NCBI GenBank assembly: GCA_040384645.1
Contig: JAZKIX010000208.1
Location: 1-30,070, forward strand
DNA length: 30,070 bases
Direction: 5' to 3'
DNA from: JAZKIX01 sp040384645
GTDB lineage: Bacteria; Pseudomonadota; Gammaproteobacteria; Burkholderiales; Burkholderiaceae_D
This document shows positions 16,635 through 25,052 of this stretch, piece by piece. The position numbers and the translations under genes were made by a program. The number at the start of each line of letters is the position of its first letter. Position 1 is the first letter of the stretch. Under the pieces are notes generated by a model. That model was not told the DNA's origin. It searched no databases and saw only the letters and a program-made list of their open reading frames with translations.

Positions 16635-17822
16635 ATGACCTTTATCTCCCTCGGCTTGATCGACCCGCTGCTTCAGGCTCTCGAAACGCTAGGCTATGAA
16701 AGCCCGACCCCAGTGCAAGCGCAGGCCATACCGGCCGTCCTGGCTGGCCGCGACCTGATGGCCGCAGCCCAAACCGGCACCGGCAAGACTGCCGGTTTTG
16801 CCTTGCCGCTGTTGCAGCGACTCACCATGGAAGGCCCACAAGTAGCCAGCAATTGTGTGCGCTGCCTGGTGCTGGTGCCCACGCGTGAACTGGCTGAGCA
16901 AGTACATGAAAGCTTCCGCGCCTATGGTTCGCGTTTGCCAATGCGCACCCATGTTGCGTATGGCGGCGTCAGCATCAATCCGCAAATGATGAAGCTGCGT
17001 AAGGGCCTGGATGTGCTGGTGGCGACGCCGGGGCGCTTGCTCGATTTGTACCGGCAAAACGCGGTCAAGTTCGACCAGTTGCAAACCTTGGTACTGGATG
17101 AAGCCGACCGCATGCTCGATCTTGGTTTTTCGCGTGAACTAGATGNNNNNNNNNNTTTCGGCGACTTTTTCTGATGCGATCCGTGCGCTGGCCGGGACTC
17201 TGCTGCACAAGCCGGTCAGCATCGAAGTCAGTCCGCGCAATACCACTGTAAAAAGTGTCAAACAGTGGATGATCCCAGTCGACAAGAAGCGCAAGGCTGA
17301 ATTGTTTTGCCATCTTTTGCAAAAAAAGCGCTGGGGCCAGGTGCTGGTATTCGTTAAGACCCGCAAGGGTGTGGACCAATTGGTCGACACTTTATTGGCG
17401 CAAGGTATACGGGCCGACGCGATCCACGGCGACAAGGCGCAGCCGGCACGCTTGCGTGCGCTGGACCGCTTTAAGGCGGCCGAAGTGAAGATTTTGGTCG
17501 CGACCGACGTGGCGGCGCGCGGCCTCGATATTGACAATTTGCCGCAAGTGGTCAACTTTGATTTACCGACCGTGGCCGAAGACTATATTCACCGCACTGN
17601 NNNNNNNNNGGCCGCACCGGTCGTGCCGGCGCCACTGGCGAAGCGATTTCCTTTGTCTGTGCTGATGAAGTCGAGTTGTTAGCCGCGATTGAAACCCTGA
17701 CCCGGCAAATTCTGCGCCGCGTCGAAGAGCCTGGTTTTGAGCCGGAACATCGGGTACCGCTGACCGATCCGGCAGTCCAGGTCGCAAAAAAACCAAAGAA
17801 GCCAAAGAAGTGGCACAGCTAA
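16635..17822 (+). CDS. rhlE: DEAD-box RNA helicase, RhlE type (interrupted by two assembly gaps)
   Basis: An ATP-dependent RNA helicase acting in RNA remodelling, ribosome assembly or decay. Domain 1 has the Q motif (SPTPVQAQ), motif I AQTGTGKT at 45-52, PTRELA, TPGRLLD and DEAD. Domain 2 has SATFSD, the RhlE-typical VDKKRKAELF region, VATDVAARGLDI and GRTGRAG. The C-terminus is short and basic (KKPKKPKK). Runs of 10 N at 17146-17155 and 17600-17609 break the frame, so the reading frame must be joined across three segments. The first gap hides about 14-15 residues before SATFSD; the second probably hides nothing. The repaired protein is about 400 residues. The start at 16635 gives the normal RhlE N-terminus; AAGGA is 12 nt upstream. 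It is most likely a functional gene with assembly errors rather than a pseudogene. Confidence 0.88.
17146..17155. other. Assembly gap (10 N) inside helicase gene
   Basis: Ten unknown bases. The flanking protein sequence ends at SRELD and resumes at SATFSD in another frame. RhlE proteins have about 15 residues between these motifs, so about 42 bases, not 10, are missing. Confidence 0.9.
17600..17609. other. Assembly gap (10 N) inside helicase gene
   Basis: Ten unknown bases between CACCGCACTG and GGCCGCACCGG. Joining the flanks with a one-base overlap restores the canonical motif as HRTGRTGRAG in frame, so this gap is probably an artefact with no missing sequence. Confidence 0.85.
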
Positions 17823-17845
17823 TTGCTTGAGCAACCTGCACTGGA

Positions 17846-19063
17846 TCATTTGCCAAATAACTTGCGCAACCATAGAGCAACAGTTGTTCCGAGATGCCAG
17901 ATGGCCTGCATCCGGCGGCGATTTCTGGATTGGCGGACATTGCGCTTGATGGCGTTGGTTCGTCCTGGCGAAAGTCCCGCATAGGCTTGCCAATGTTCAT
18001 CATCTTCTGGGATGGCTTCGGCAAACAGGTTGTGGCCCGGACGATCGAGAAAACAGGCCGCAATTTGTCGATTATCCTCGGCATGGCGCGCTAACAACGC
18101 ACGGCGTTCCGCGGGCGATAACCATGCTGCGGTGCCGGTGGATTGGCTGTAATGTGCGCTGTCGCTGAGCGCGGCGTCCAGCACATCCTTGCGCCTGAAG
18201 GCTGGTGGCCACAGATTCTTTTTGCGACCGAACTTGCGCATGAATTCAACGTAGTCGCGATTCGGTGTGGCATTGACTGCTTCGCGATCCTTCAACGGTA
18301 ACGTCCAATCTGGCGGCATAGGGAAGCCGAGAATTTTCGCAAAAAAATCCGATATCACATCGAGAGGTATGGCGGCCGGTTCGTATGGCCGCAGCACCAT
18401 GCTTGCGTGACCGAAGGCGGTTTCCCAGGGTTGCAATAATTCCCATGTTTGCAGTCGCTGTTCGAAGGCCGTAGAGAAACTGCCGAAATCCAGATCAGCA
18501 CTAGAATTGCCTTTGATGTATTGGATGTAATGCGCCGCCAGCAAATGATCTTGGCGGCGCAGGTAGGCCACAATCACTGGTTCGTAATTGAAGTCCTTGA
18601 CCTGCTTCGCCAGTAGGCCAATGCCGGAGTTGAGCCATTCCATGCAAAAACCGCTCTCGTGCGCCGTATGCATATCGAATAAATCTTCCGCTGACACCAA
18701 GATAGTGTTCGCGCCGCAGCGCAACCGTTCCACCTCAATGGCTTTGAACATGGCTTGCGCGGAAGTGTAGGGATGGCAAAACTTGCGTTGCTGCGACTGA
18801 AAGCGCTGAGCCCTATTGCTATCAGCGCAAGCCAACATCGCTTCGCCGCGCAGCAAGGCAAACAGGCGGTAATGACTATTTGCGTAGGCGGGCCCCGTTT
18901 GCCGTGAATATGGTTCGAGGGGATACAAGATGCCATGCTGCAGCAAGCCTTGTGCATGCTGCGCCAGGAAGGATTGCAGTGCTTTGGAGCCAGTTTTGTG
19001 TTGGCCGATATGGATGATGATCCTGGCGCGCGGCTGGTTCAACTGAACACTCGGTTGGTTCAA
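17846..19063 (-). CDS. Sulfotransferase-like protein
   Basis: A 405-residue protein. The N-terminal IIIHIGQHKTGSKALQSFL (about residues 15-33) matches the phosphosulfate-binding loop of PAPS-dependent sulfotransferases (HxGxxKTGTxxLQ). Further along are VSAEDLFD and VIVAYLRRQDHLLAAHYIQYIKG, which resemble the 3'-phosphate-binding region. It would transfer sulfate from PAPS to a sugar hydroxyl, although some proteins of this fold in glycan loci have no proven activity. The start is TTG at 19063 in a TTGA overlap with the upstream methyltransferase stop; AAAGG lies very close, so the exact start is uncertain. It is the last gene of the six-gene operon and converges with the helicase gene. Confidence 0.7.
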   Translation of the reverse strand: MNQPSVQLNQPRARIIIHIGQHKTGSKALQSFLAQHAQGLLQHGILYPLEPYSRQTGPAYANSHYRLFALLRGEAMLACADSNRAQRFQSQQRKFCHPYTSAQAMFKAIEVERLRCGANTILVSAEDLFDMHTAHESGFCMEWLNSGIGLLAKQVKDFNYEPVIVAYLRRQDHLLAAHYIQYIKGNSSADLDFGSFSTAFEQRLQTWELLQPWETAFGHASMVLRPYEPAAIPLDVISDFFAKILGFPMPPDWTLPLKDREAVNATPNRDYVEFMRKFGRKKNLWPPAFRRKDVLDAALSDSAHYSQSTGTAAWLSPAERRALLARHAEDNRQIAACFLDRPGHNLFAEAIPEDDEHWQAYAGLSPGRTNAIKRNVRQSRNRRRMQAIWHLGTTVALWLRKLFGK

Positions 19064-19665
19064 GCCTTTCTGCCCCAGCCGATGATACGTGGCGGATTCA
19101 TGACTTTGGCTGTACTGACATCGTGCAGCCCGCCGAGAAAAATATCGCGCACGGCTTGCTCTGAAAATCGATAATAATCCCCCGGAAAAAGATGTTCACC
19201 CAGCGTGACCGTGCCGGCCTGTAGCACGTCATTTTTAGTCACTTTGGCAAATGCAGCCAGCATCCATCGCCACATCGATTTGCTTTCGACAAACGTGCCA
19301 GGCCCCATGCCGGCAAAACCCGGCACGCCGATGACGATCAGGGCGCCGCTGGCGCTGACCCGATGAATTTCGGTGATGGTTTTCCAAAAGTAAGGATCAT
19401 GTTCCAGCGTCGCATTGCAGAGCACGGCGTCGAATTGGCCATCGGCAAAACAGTCCATATGGTTGGCATTGCCTTGCACGATTTTGCTGTCATCGTCGGC
19501 CCAGGCCTTATCGAGATTGATGCCGACCCGCTGTGCGGCATTGCGCAGGCACGGCATCTTGAGCAAGCTGTCCGGGCCGGGCACCGCACCCACTTCCAGC
19601 ACCGCGCCGGTAATCGGGGCGGCGGCGCAAATGCTTTCAAACACACGGTATACCGCTGGCGTCAT
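19060..19665 (-). CDS. Class I SAM-dependent methyltransferase (type 11-like)
   Basis: A 201-residue methyltransferase with a compact Rossmann core. Motif I is GAVLEVGAVPGPDSLL, the residue after strand 2 is in GINLD, and the post-core motif FDAVLCNATLEHDPYFWKTITEIHRV is typical of Methyltransf_11-like enzymes. SGALIVIGVPGF follows. The glycine-rich motif I is slightly unusual (EVGAVPGPDS for ExGxGxG), but the fold is clear. ATGA overlaps join it to the fusion glycosyltransferase upstream, and TTGA to the sulfotransferase-like gene downstream. A glycan or glycan precursor is the likely acceptor, from context only. Confidence 0.8.
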   Translation of the reverse strand: MTPAVYRVFESICAAAPITGAVLEVGAVPGPDSLLKMPCLRNAAQRVGINLDKAWADDDSKIVQGNANHMDCFADGQFDAVLCNATLEHDPYFWKTITEIHRVSASGALIVIGVPGFAGMGPGTFVESKSMWRWMLAAFAKVTKNDVLQAGTVTLGEHLFPGDYYRFSEQAVRDIFLGGLHDVSTAKVMNPPRIIGWGRKA

Positions 19666-21800
19666 GGCAATCCTTTTTTGGGCTTATGCCGGCTACGGCG
19701 CTGCATCAGCATGCGCGTCAGCTTGGGCAAATAGCGCCGGCAAGTCGATAGCAGGTGGCGGTTGAGCAATAGGCGCGGATCGACCGACAGCACCACGGCC
19801 AGCATCTTGAAGGGCGCTAGCGGCCCATGCGCCGCCTTGCCCAGAGTCTGGCCGAACAAGTAAGCGAAGGTATGCGCCTCATAACGGCTGAGCGGCGCTT
19901 CGATCTGGGTCCATGAAGTCAGGCCGCGCTGCACCGCCATCAAAGCGATCTGGCGAAAAATCCGTACATTGGCTGAGACCTTGTTCAGCGGCAGATTGGC
20001 ACTGGCATTGGCGCCATGCTGCACCCAGCAGCCGGCGATGGTATTGAGGACGATTACTTCGCCTTCCAGTGCTAGCCGTAATAGGGAATCCATATCCGAG
20101 GAGCTGATATCGGCCGTGTAACAGCCGTTAGCGATGGCGGCGCTGCGATTGTAGAGCGTGCCCAGATGGGTGAAAAAACCGGTTTGATAGACGAAACGCA
20201 GGTAGTCGCCGCCAGCCATCAGGCGCTCGGGCGCATCAATCGGCGGCAGGATATCGACGTCAGGGCGATGGTCGTGGACATAATGTACCCGATGTCCGGC
20301 TTGGGCAAAAACCACGTGGCGGCCGGCGTGGCGCTGGATCGCATTCCAGGCGTGCCGGATAAATCCCGGATCGAGCAAATGGTCGTCGCCATCCAGCACC
20401 AGCACCCATTCGCCGCGTGCGTGTTCGGTCAGGGCGCGGCGGTAATTGGCAACACGTCCCAGATTGCGCTCGTTGCGGATATAGCGCAGGCGCGGATCGG
20501 CTAGCCAAGCCTGGGCCAGCGTCCCGGTCTGGTCGGTCGAGGCATCGTCGGCCACGATTACTTCCAGCGAGGGGAAATCTTGTTGCAGGGCGCTGGCGAT
20601 GGCGCGCCCGATAAAGCTAGCATGGTTATAGGTCGGGATCAGGATCGAGACTATGGGTGCCAGCGGAACCGGCTCTTCGATGCGTGCCACCAGCCATGCC
20701 GTCTGCTGCGCGGCGTCCGCCAGCGGCGGATCGCCAGCCAGATTGCGACGCATGGATTCACGCAAATCGCGCTCTTGCACCATGCGCGACAAGCCGTCAA
20801 ACATGGCTTGCGCATCATTGTCGACAATCAGACCGGTGCGGCCGTTATCGATCAATTCGTCGGCGCCGTTGACATCGCTCATAATCACCGCACAACCCAG
20901 CGACAGCGCCTCGATCACCACGGTCGGGCAACCTTCCGAGGCGGAAAATAAGGCAAAGATATCGCATTGTTTCATCCAGACGTAAGGGTTTTCTTGGGTG
21001 CCCGCCAGGATGAATCGATCGCGCATGCCGAGTCGCTCTATTTCAATGTGCAAAAGCGCTTGTTCCGGCCCGTCGCCCACCACAACCCAGCGGAAATGGA
21101 CCCCGGCCAAGTGCAGCCGGTGATGCACATGCAGGCACTGCAATAATTGTTTTTCCATCGATAGCCGTGCTACCGTGACCACTACCGGCCTGTCCCTGAT
21201 GCCCCAGTCCGGTCCGCTCTCATTCGCTTGCAAAAGTAGTTGTTCCAGATCCACCGGCGGCGGCAACACATGCCAAGGCCGGCGTGCCAGCAGCGGGCAT
21301 TGCTGCGCCATCGCCTGCCACAGCCGGGCCGAAACGGGCAGCACCAGATCGGCCGCCATCAGGCAGCATTCGATGGCGCTGCGTTCTGGCAACAATAAGC
21401 GCGGATAACGCACCAGTCTTTCATCGACCAGGAATACCAGCTTGCGCTGCGCCTGGATCAGACTCATGGCAATGCAGGCGCGCCTGCTGGGGAATACCGA
21501 AGTGGCCAGCACGGCGCGATACACGCGTTGGAATGGCGGCATCTGGCGCTGCCGCAACAGCGATTCTAGACCCCACAAGGCATTCACATCCGACTTGATC
21601 GAACTGGATTCGAGTGTGAAAACACTGATCTGTTGCGGTAACTGATGGCGCATTTCATCGTCGCACGGACCAGTCACCAGCAAGTCGATTTCATAGTGGG
21701 GAAGCAGTCGCCGCATATGCCGCAGCGCAAGATATGCAGCGCCGCCGAGCATGAATTCCTGCGCCAGGAACAGGATGCGTTCCCGCGCTTGCAAACTCAT
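19662..21800 (-). CDS. Two-domain glycosyltransferase (GT4 plus GT2 fusion)
   Basis: A 712-residue fusion. The first half is a GT4 enzyme: the N-terminal ILFLAQEFMLGGAAYLALRHM, donor-domain VVTVARLSMEKQLLQCL, and SASEGCPTVVIEALSLGCAVI with the E-x7-E pair. From about residue 375 a GT2 domain begins (VSILIPTYNHASFIGRAIASAL, VIVADDASTDQT, VLVLDGDDHLLDPGF). The C-terminus is basic (RRSRHKPKKG), which may help it bind membrane. It overlaps both neighbours by ATGA. It resembles the 11120-13249 fusion in domain order but not closely in sequence, so the two were probably built independently. It likely adds two sugars in turn. Confidence 0.87.
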   Translation of the reverse strand: MSLQARERILFLAQEFMLGGAAYLALRHMRRLLPHYEIDLLVTGPCDDEMRHQLPQQISVFTLESSSIKSDVNALWGLESLLRQRQMPPFQRVYRAVLATSVFPSRRACIAMSLIQAQRKLVFLVDERLVRYPRLLLPERSAIECCLMAADLVLPVSARLWQAMAQQCPLLARRPWHVLPPPVDLEQLLLQANESGPDWGIRDRPVVVTVARLSMEKQLLQCLHVHHRLHLAGVHFRWVVVGDGPEQALLHIEIERLGMRDRFILAGTQENPYVWMKQCDIFALFSASEGCPTVVIEALSLGCAVIMSDVNGADELIDNGRTGLIVDNDAQAMFDGLSRMVQERDLRESMRRNLAGDPPLADAAQQTAWLVARIEEPVPLAPIVSILIPTYNHASFIGRAIASALQQDFPSLEVIVADDASTDQTGTLAQAWLADPRLRYIRNERNLGRVANYRRALTEHARGEWVLVLDGDDHLLDPGFIRHAWNAIQRHAGRHVVFAQAGHRVHYVHDHRPDVDILPPIDAPERLMAGGDYLRFVYQTGFFTHLGTLYNRSAAIANGCYTADISSSDMDSLLRLALEGEVIVLNTIAGCWVQHGANASANLPLNKVSANVRIFRQIALMAVQRGLTSWTQIEAPLSRYEAHTFAYLFGQTLGKAAHGPLAPFKMLAVVLSVDPRLLLNRHLLSTCRRYLPKLTRMLMQRRSRHKPKKGLP

Positions 21801-22765
21801 GCTGCGTCCTCGGTTTTATGGTTAATTTTGACGCGCCATTCATCCAGTAAATCGCGCAGGCTTTGTTCCAATGGGATATTGGCTTGCCAGCCAGAACAAG
21901 TCACCAAGCGCGTCGCATCGCCCACCTGATGCAGGATGGCTTGCGGTAGGGGATCTGGATGGGTTTCGACGATCTGCACGCGATCACTCAGGCCGGCATG
22001 CGCCATCAAATACGCGGCGACTTGCCCGATGCTATGCGATCGACCGGAACAAATATTGTAGGCAGCGCCAGCAACGCCATATTCCAGCGCGGCCCAATAG
22101 CCAGCCACTACATCGCGCACATCGCAAAAATCGCGCCGGGTTTGCAAGGTAACAACCTGTAGCACCGGTGCTTGCAGGCCAGCTTCGATCCGCGCTACCT
22201 GGCGTGCCAGCATGGCGCACACCAAGCCTGCCGGTTCGCCAGGCCCGGTCTGGTTAAAGGTGCGTCCGCGCACAGTATGCACGCCATAGTGCAGGAAATA
22301 TTGCGCCGCCATCAAATCTTGCGCCGCCTTGCTCAGCGCGTAAGTGGAGCGCGCTTGCAAGGGCGTATCCTCGGTAATGGCTTGCTCGGGATGGTCCGGT
22401 TGGCCATAGATACCCGATGAGCTGGCGACCAGCACGCGCGCCTCTGGCACTGTTTGACGCACTGTGTCCAGCAAATGCTGCGTCCCTTCGATATTGACCC
22501 GCAGCAGCGCTTGTGGCGTATGAGTCCCGCTGCCATGCACCAGTGCCGCAAGATGGAAAATCCAGTCCGGCTTGTATTCCAGCAGGCAATGCCGTATCTG
22601 TTCCGGCTCGGTGATATCGCCGGCATAGCCCGACACGCCATCGGCAAACACGCCGCGCCGTGCAAAGCCGGCAACGCTGGCACCGCGTTCCAATGCCAGT
22701 GCAGACAGATGCAAACCAGCGCAACCGCTGGCGCCGGTAATCAGGATGCGCAGCGGTTGGGTCAT
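21797..22765 (-). CDS. NDP-4-keto-6-deoxyhexose reductase (Rmd-like SDR)
   Basis: A 322-residue extended short-chain dehydrogenase. The NAD(P)-binding GASGCAG lies at about residues 11-17, and the catalytic motif YALSK has the usual Ser in SSSGIYG. The segments GRTFNQTGPGEP, ARQVARIEAGLQAP, TRRDFCDVRDVVAGYWAAL and GAAYNICSG closely follow the pattern of Rmd (GDP-4-dehydro-6-deoxy-D-mannose reductase), as does the C-terminal EQSLRDLLDEW. It should reduce the 4-keto group left by the dehydratase encoded at the start of the operon. GDP-rhamnose or GDP-6-deoxytalose is a possible product, but the substrate is not settled. ATGA overlaps flank it on both sides. Confidence 0.8.
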   Translation of the reverse strand: MTQPLRILITGASGCAGLHLSALALERGASVAGFARRGVFADGVSGYAGDITEPEQIRHCLLEYKPDWIFHLAALVHGSGTHTPQALLRVNIEGTQHLLDTVRQTVPEARVLVASSSGIYGQPDHPEQAITEDTPLQARSTYALSKAAQDLMAAQYFLHYGVHTVRGRTFNQTGPGEPAGLVCAMLARQVARIEAGLQAPVLQVVTLQTRRDFCDVRDVVAGYWAALEYGVAGAAYNICSGRSHSIGQVAAYLMAHAGLSDRVQIVETHPDPLPQAILHQVGDATRLVTCSGWQANIPLEQSLRDLLDEWRVKINHKTEDAA

Positions 22766-23472
22766 GCAGGAGGGAACAGTAGCGGCTCCAACTTATCCAG
22801 ATCGGCAACCGCTTGCGCATGATCGTCAGGCCGTCCGATATCGAGCCAGTAACCTTCAAACGGATAGCAATGGACCCGTTCGCCTGCCCGCATCAATTGC
22901 TGCATCAGGTCGGGCAGGTCGAGATGTTGGTTGGCGGGAATAAAATCGAGCACACGTGGCTCGAAGATATAAATTCCCATGCTGGCTTGATAGTGGTGGA
23001 TCGGCTTTTCGATATAACTGGTGAGTTGGAACTCGGCATCGTATTCCACCACGCCCAGATCGATGCCGATCTGGCGTCGATGTACTGCCACCGTACACAG
23101 GGCGCCGCTAGTGACGTGGCGCGCCAGCATCGCGCCGAAATCGAGCGTGGTCAGCACGTCGCCATTCATCACCAAAAAGCGCTCGGTTAAATCAGGAATC
23201 AGGCTGAGCGGCCCAGCGGTTCCTAACGGTTCTTCTTCGCGTGAATACGCCATCTGGACGCCGAAGCGTTGGCCATTGCCAAAATAAGACATCAGTAATT
23301 CCGCCAGATAACCGACCGCCAGCGTGATATCGGTGATGCCGTGGCGCTGCAATTGACGGGTGATCAGGTCGAGGATTGGCTTGTCGCCCAGCGGCATCAG
23401 GGGCTTGGGCAAGATCAAGGTGTACGGCGCAAGGCGTGTGCCGCGACCGCCGGCTAGGATGACTGCTCTCAT
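22762..23472 (-). CDS. Sugar-1-phosphate nucleotidyltransferase
   Basis: A 236-residue enzyme that activates a sugar-1-phosphate with an NTP. The N-terminal signature ILAGGRGTRLAPYTLILPKPLMPLGDKP, the EEPLGTAGPLSLI segment, the catalytic-metal region FLVMNGDVLTTLDF and the EKP motif (SYIEKPIHHY) are those of the NDP-sugar pyrophosphorylase family. The short length, without the C-terminal left-handed helix, is typical of mannose-1-phosphate guanylyltransferase-like or heptose-phosphate guanylyltransferase-like forms. It overlaps the dehydratase gene and the reductase gene by ATGA on each side, so it probably supplies the nucleotide sugar that they process. GTP versus TTP or UTP use cannot be decided by eye. 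Confidence 0.87.
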   Translation of the reverse strand: MRAVILAGGRGTRLAPYTLILPKPLMPLGDKPILDLITRQLQRHGITDITLAVGYLAELLMSYFGNGQRFGVQMAYSREEEPLGTAGPLSLIPDLTERFLVMNGDVLTTLDFGAMLARHVTSGALCTVAVHRRQIGIDLGVVEYDAEFQLTSYIEKPIHHYQASMGIYIFEPRVLDFIPANQHLDLPDLMQQLMRAGERVHCYPFEGYWLDIGRPDDHAQAVADLDKLEPLLFPPA

Positions 23473-24536
23473 AAGGCGTAACGGTCGGGGGTGAAATAGT
23501 GGGGATGCCGCCGCACCCAGTCAATGGTTCGCAGCAAGCCTTGTTCCAGCGACGTCGATGGCGTCCAGCCCAGTAGCGTAAAGGCCCTGGCGGTATCGGC
23601 CTGCAAGTGATGCACTTCGCTCTTGGCTGGCCGAAAACGCGCCGGATCGCTTTTGAGGATGACCGGGCGCTTATTTGGTCGCTCATTTTTCCGCTCGTCG
23701 GATTGATCAATCAGGCGCAAAATCATGGCCGCCAATTCACCCATCGCAACCGCTTTGCCGCTGCCGAGATTGATACTCTGGCCCAGCACCCCGTGCGCGC
23801 TGGCGGCGCGAATAAAACCATCGACCGTATCGGCCACGAAAGTGAAATCGCGCAAGGGCGTCAAATCGCCCAGGCAAACTTCATCCTGCACCAAGGCTTG
23901 GGAAATAATGGTCGGGATGATGGCGCGCGCCGACTGACGCGGGCCATAGGTATTGAACGGCCGGATCGTCACCAGCGGCACATCGTAAGACAGGCTGAAA
24001 CTTTCCATCAGTTTATCGGCGCCGATCTTGCTGGCCGAATACGGCGACTGGCCTTGCAGAGGATGCTCCTCATCGATCGGCACCCGCAAGGCGCTGCCAT
24101 AGACTTCACTGGTCGAGGTATGGATCACGCGTGCCGGGCGCAATGTCTTGGCTGCCATCAAGACATTGAGCGTGCCCATGACATTGGTTTCAACCACTTC
24201 ACGCGGATGTTGGTACGAATAAGGAATCGCAATCAGCGCGCCGAGATGGAACACGACGTCAATATCGCGCATCGCAGCCAGAACTGCATCGCCATCGCGC
24301 AGATCGCCGAAGACCAATTCAATTTGATGGCGGACAGACGCCGGGATCAAGCTCAATAAGCCGATATCGGCGCGCGAGTTGTAACGCAGCATGGCACGTA
24401 CTTTGGCACCTTCCGCCAGCAAGCGCTCAACCAGGTGACTGCCGATGAAACCGCCCGCGCCAGTAACCAGTACCCGGCAACCATGAAGTGAAGGATTTTG
24501 AACCGGGCTTGCTGGAATGATTGCGTCTTGATTCAT
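23469..24536 (-). CDS. NAD-dependent NDP-sugar 4,6-dehydratase (LegB-like SDR)
   Basis: A 355-residue extended SDR. The NAD site GAGGFIGSH is near residue 26. The active-site triad appears as TSTSEVYG and YSASK. RPFNTYGPRQSARAIIPTII and LRDFTFVADTVDGF follow, and the late segment RFRPAKSEVHHLQADTARA is characteristic of the LegB group that dehydrates NDP-GlcNAc-type sugars. A short polar insertion (SDERKNERPNKRPV) lies at about residues 275-288. No aminotransferase or sialate-synthase-like gene follows, so a full legionaminic acid pathway is not encoded here. GGAA is 5 nt before the ATG. It is the first gene of the six-gene operon. Confidence 0.82.
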   Translation of the reverse strand: MNQDAIIPASPVQNPSLHGCRVLVTGAGGFIGSHLVERLLAEGAKVRAMLRYNSRADIGLLSLIPASVRHQIELVFGDLRDGDAVLAAMRDIDVVFHLGALIAIPYSYQHPREVVETNVMGTLNVLMAAKTLRPARVIHTSTSEVYGSALRVPIDEEHPLQGQSPYSASKIGADKLMESFSLSYDVPLVTIRPFNTYGPRQSARAIIPTIISQALVQDEVCLGDLTPLRDFTFVADTVDGFIRAASAHGVLGQSINLGSGKAVAMGELAAMILRLIDQSDERKNERPNKRPVILKSDPARFRPAKSEVHHLQADTARAFTLLGWTPSTSLEQGLLRTIDWVRRHPHYFTPDRYAL

Positions 24537-24574
24537 TGCGTTCCGAGATGTAGCCGTTGGCGGATATTTGTCGG

Positions 24575-24604
24575 AGTATAGCTGCTAACTTGGCAGTCGA
24601 TTAA
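24575..24604 (-). promoter_or_regulatory. Candidate sigma-70 promoter of the six-gene glycan operon
   Basis: On the minus strand a perfect-looking -10, TATACT (24580-24575), follows an imperfect -35, TTAATC (24604-24599), after 18 bp. The predicted start near 24568 gives a leader of about 32 nt, which includes the GGAA ribosome binding site of the dehydratase gene. Confidence 0.45.
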
Positions 24605-24852
24605 GGCTAATTTGGCACAATTTTTGTGCGTTTGCGGAACGTGATTGCCGCGGACAAGGCCGGATTGAGAGAAGTAAAACGTAACACTTTTGCGCATAAC
24701 TGCACAACCACAAAACAAAAAGCCACTCCATTCGGACGGGTCGGATGCAGTGATTTTTTAGTTTGAAATATAAGAAATATCGGAAAGGGCAGAGCCGGTG
24801 CGGCGCTCTTTCAGGGTACTATCGGCTAGGAATGCCCTCAAAAGGCAGAATT

Positions 24853-24923
24853 AATACTGGGGCCTGTATTTTTTGCGTGACAATAAAGACGTGTGAATAA
24901 TGGCATGTTTTTCCTTATACCCC
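24853..24923 (+). promoter_or_regulatory. Three-block regulatory element, copy C
   Basis: AATACTGGGGCCTGTATT at 24853-24870 is an inverted repeat with 5-bp arms centred at 24861.5; its 16-bp core differs from copy D at two positions only. CGTGTGA lies at 24890-24896 and ATACCCC at 24917-24923, with the same offsets (28.5 and 55.5) as the other copies. It lies about 320 bp upstream of the operon start codon, well behind the candidate promoter. Read left to right it points away from that operon, toward the hairpin at 24964 and the 3' end of the AI-2E gene. Confidence 0.55.
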
Positions 24924-24963
24924 CTGTTTTTATGAAATATGACTGCGTCAAACTGTGCAATAA

Positions 24964-25006
24964 GTAGGTTGGGCTAACGTTTGATCAACCCAACATTTCT
25001 GCCTAC
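24964..25006. repeat. REP-like hairpin element
   Basis: GTAGG at 24964-24968 pairs with CCTAC at 25002-25006, and GTTGGG at 24968-24973 pairs with CCCAAC at 24989-24994; TGATCA lies in the loop. The pattern (GTAGGTTGGG ... CCCAACAT) recalls the short repetitive GTTGGGTT/AACCCAAC hairpins dispersed in many bacterial genomes. It starts 47 bp after the stop of the AI-2E gene and could also end its transcript. Only one copy is in this window. Confidence 0.45.
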
Positions 25007-25052
25007 ATCTGTTCACCTAGCCCCACTGAATTTCCAAGCCCGCCCCAACCAA

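Larger units (their letters stand above)
24537..25052. other. Intergenic region upstream of the second glycan operon
   Basis: These 516 bp carry no convincing gene; the short minus frame at 24533-24718 has no family resemblance and overlaps the promoter. The region contains the candidate legB-like operon promoter (24575-24604), copy C of the three-block element (24853-24923) and a REP-like hairpin (24964-25006). Confidence 0.6.

Noticed and set aside
23607..24359. Plus-strand 250-codon frame opposite the dehydratase gene
   Set aside because: It is antisense to a clear SDR gene. The sequence is His/Arg/Gln rich, as expected from a complementary frame.
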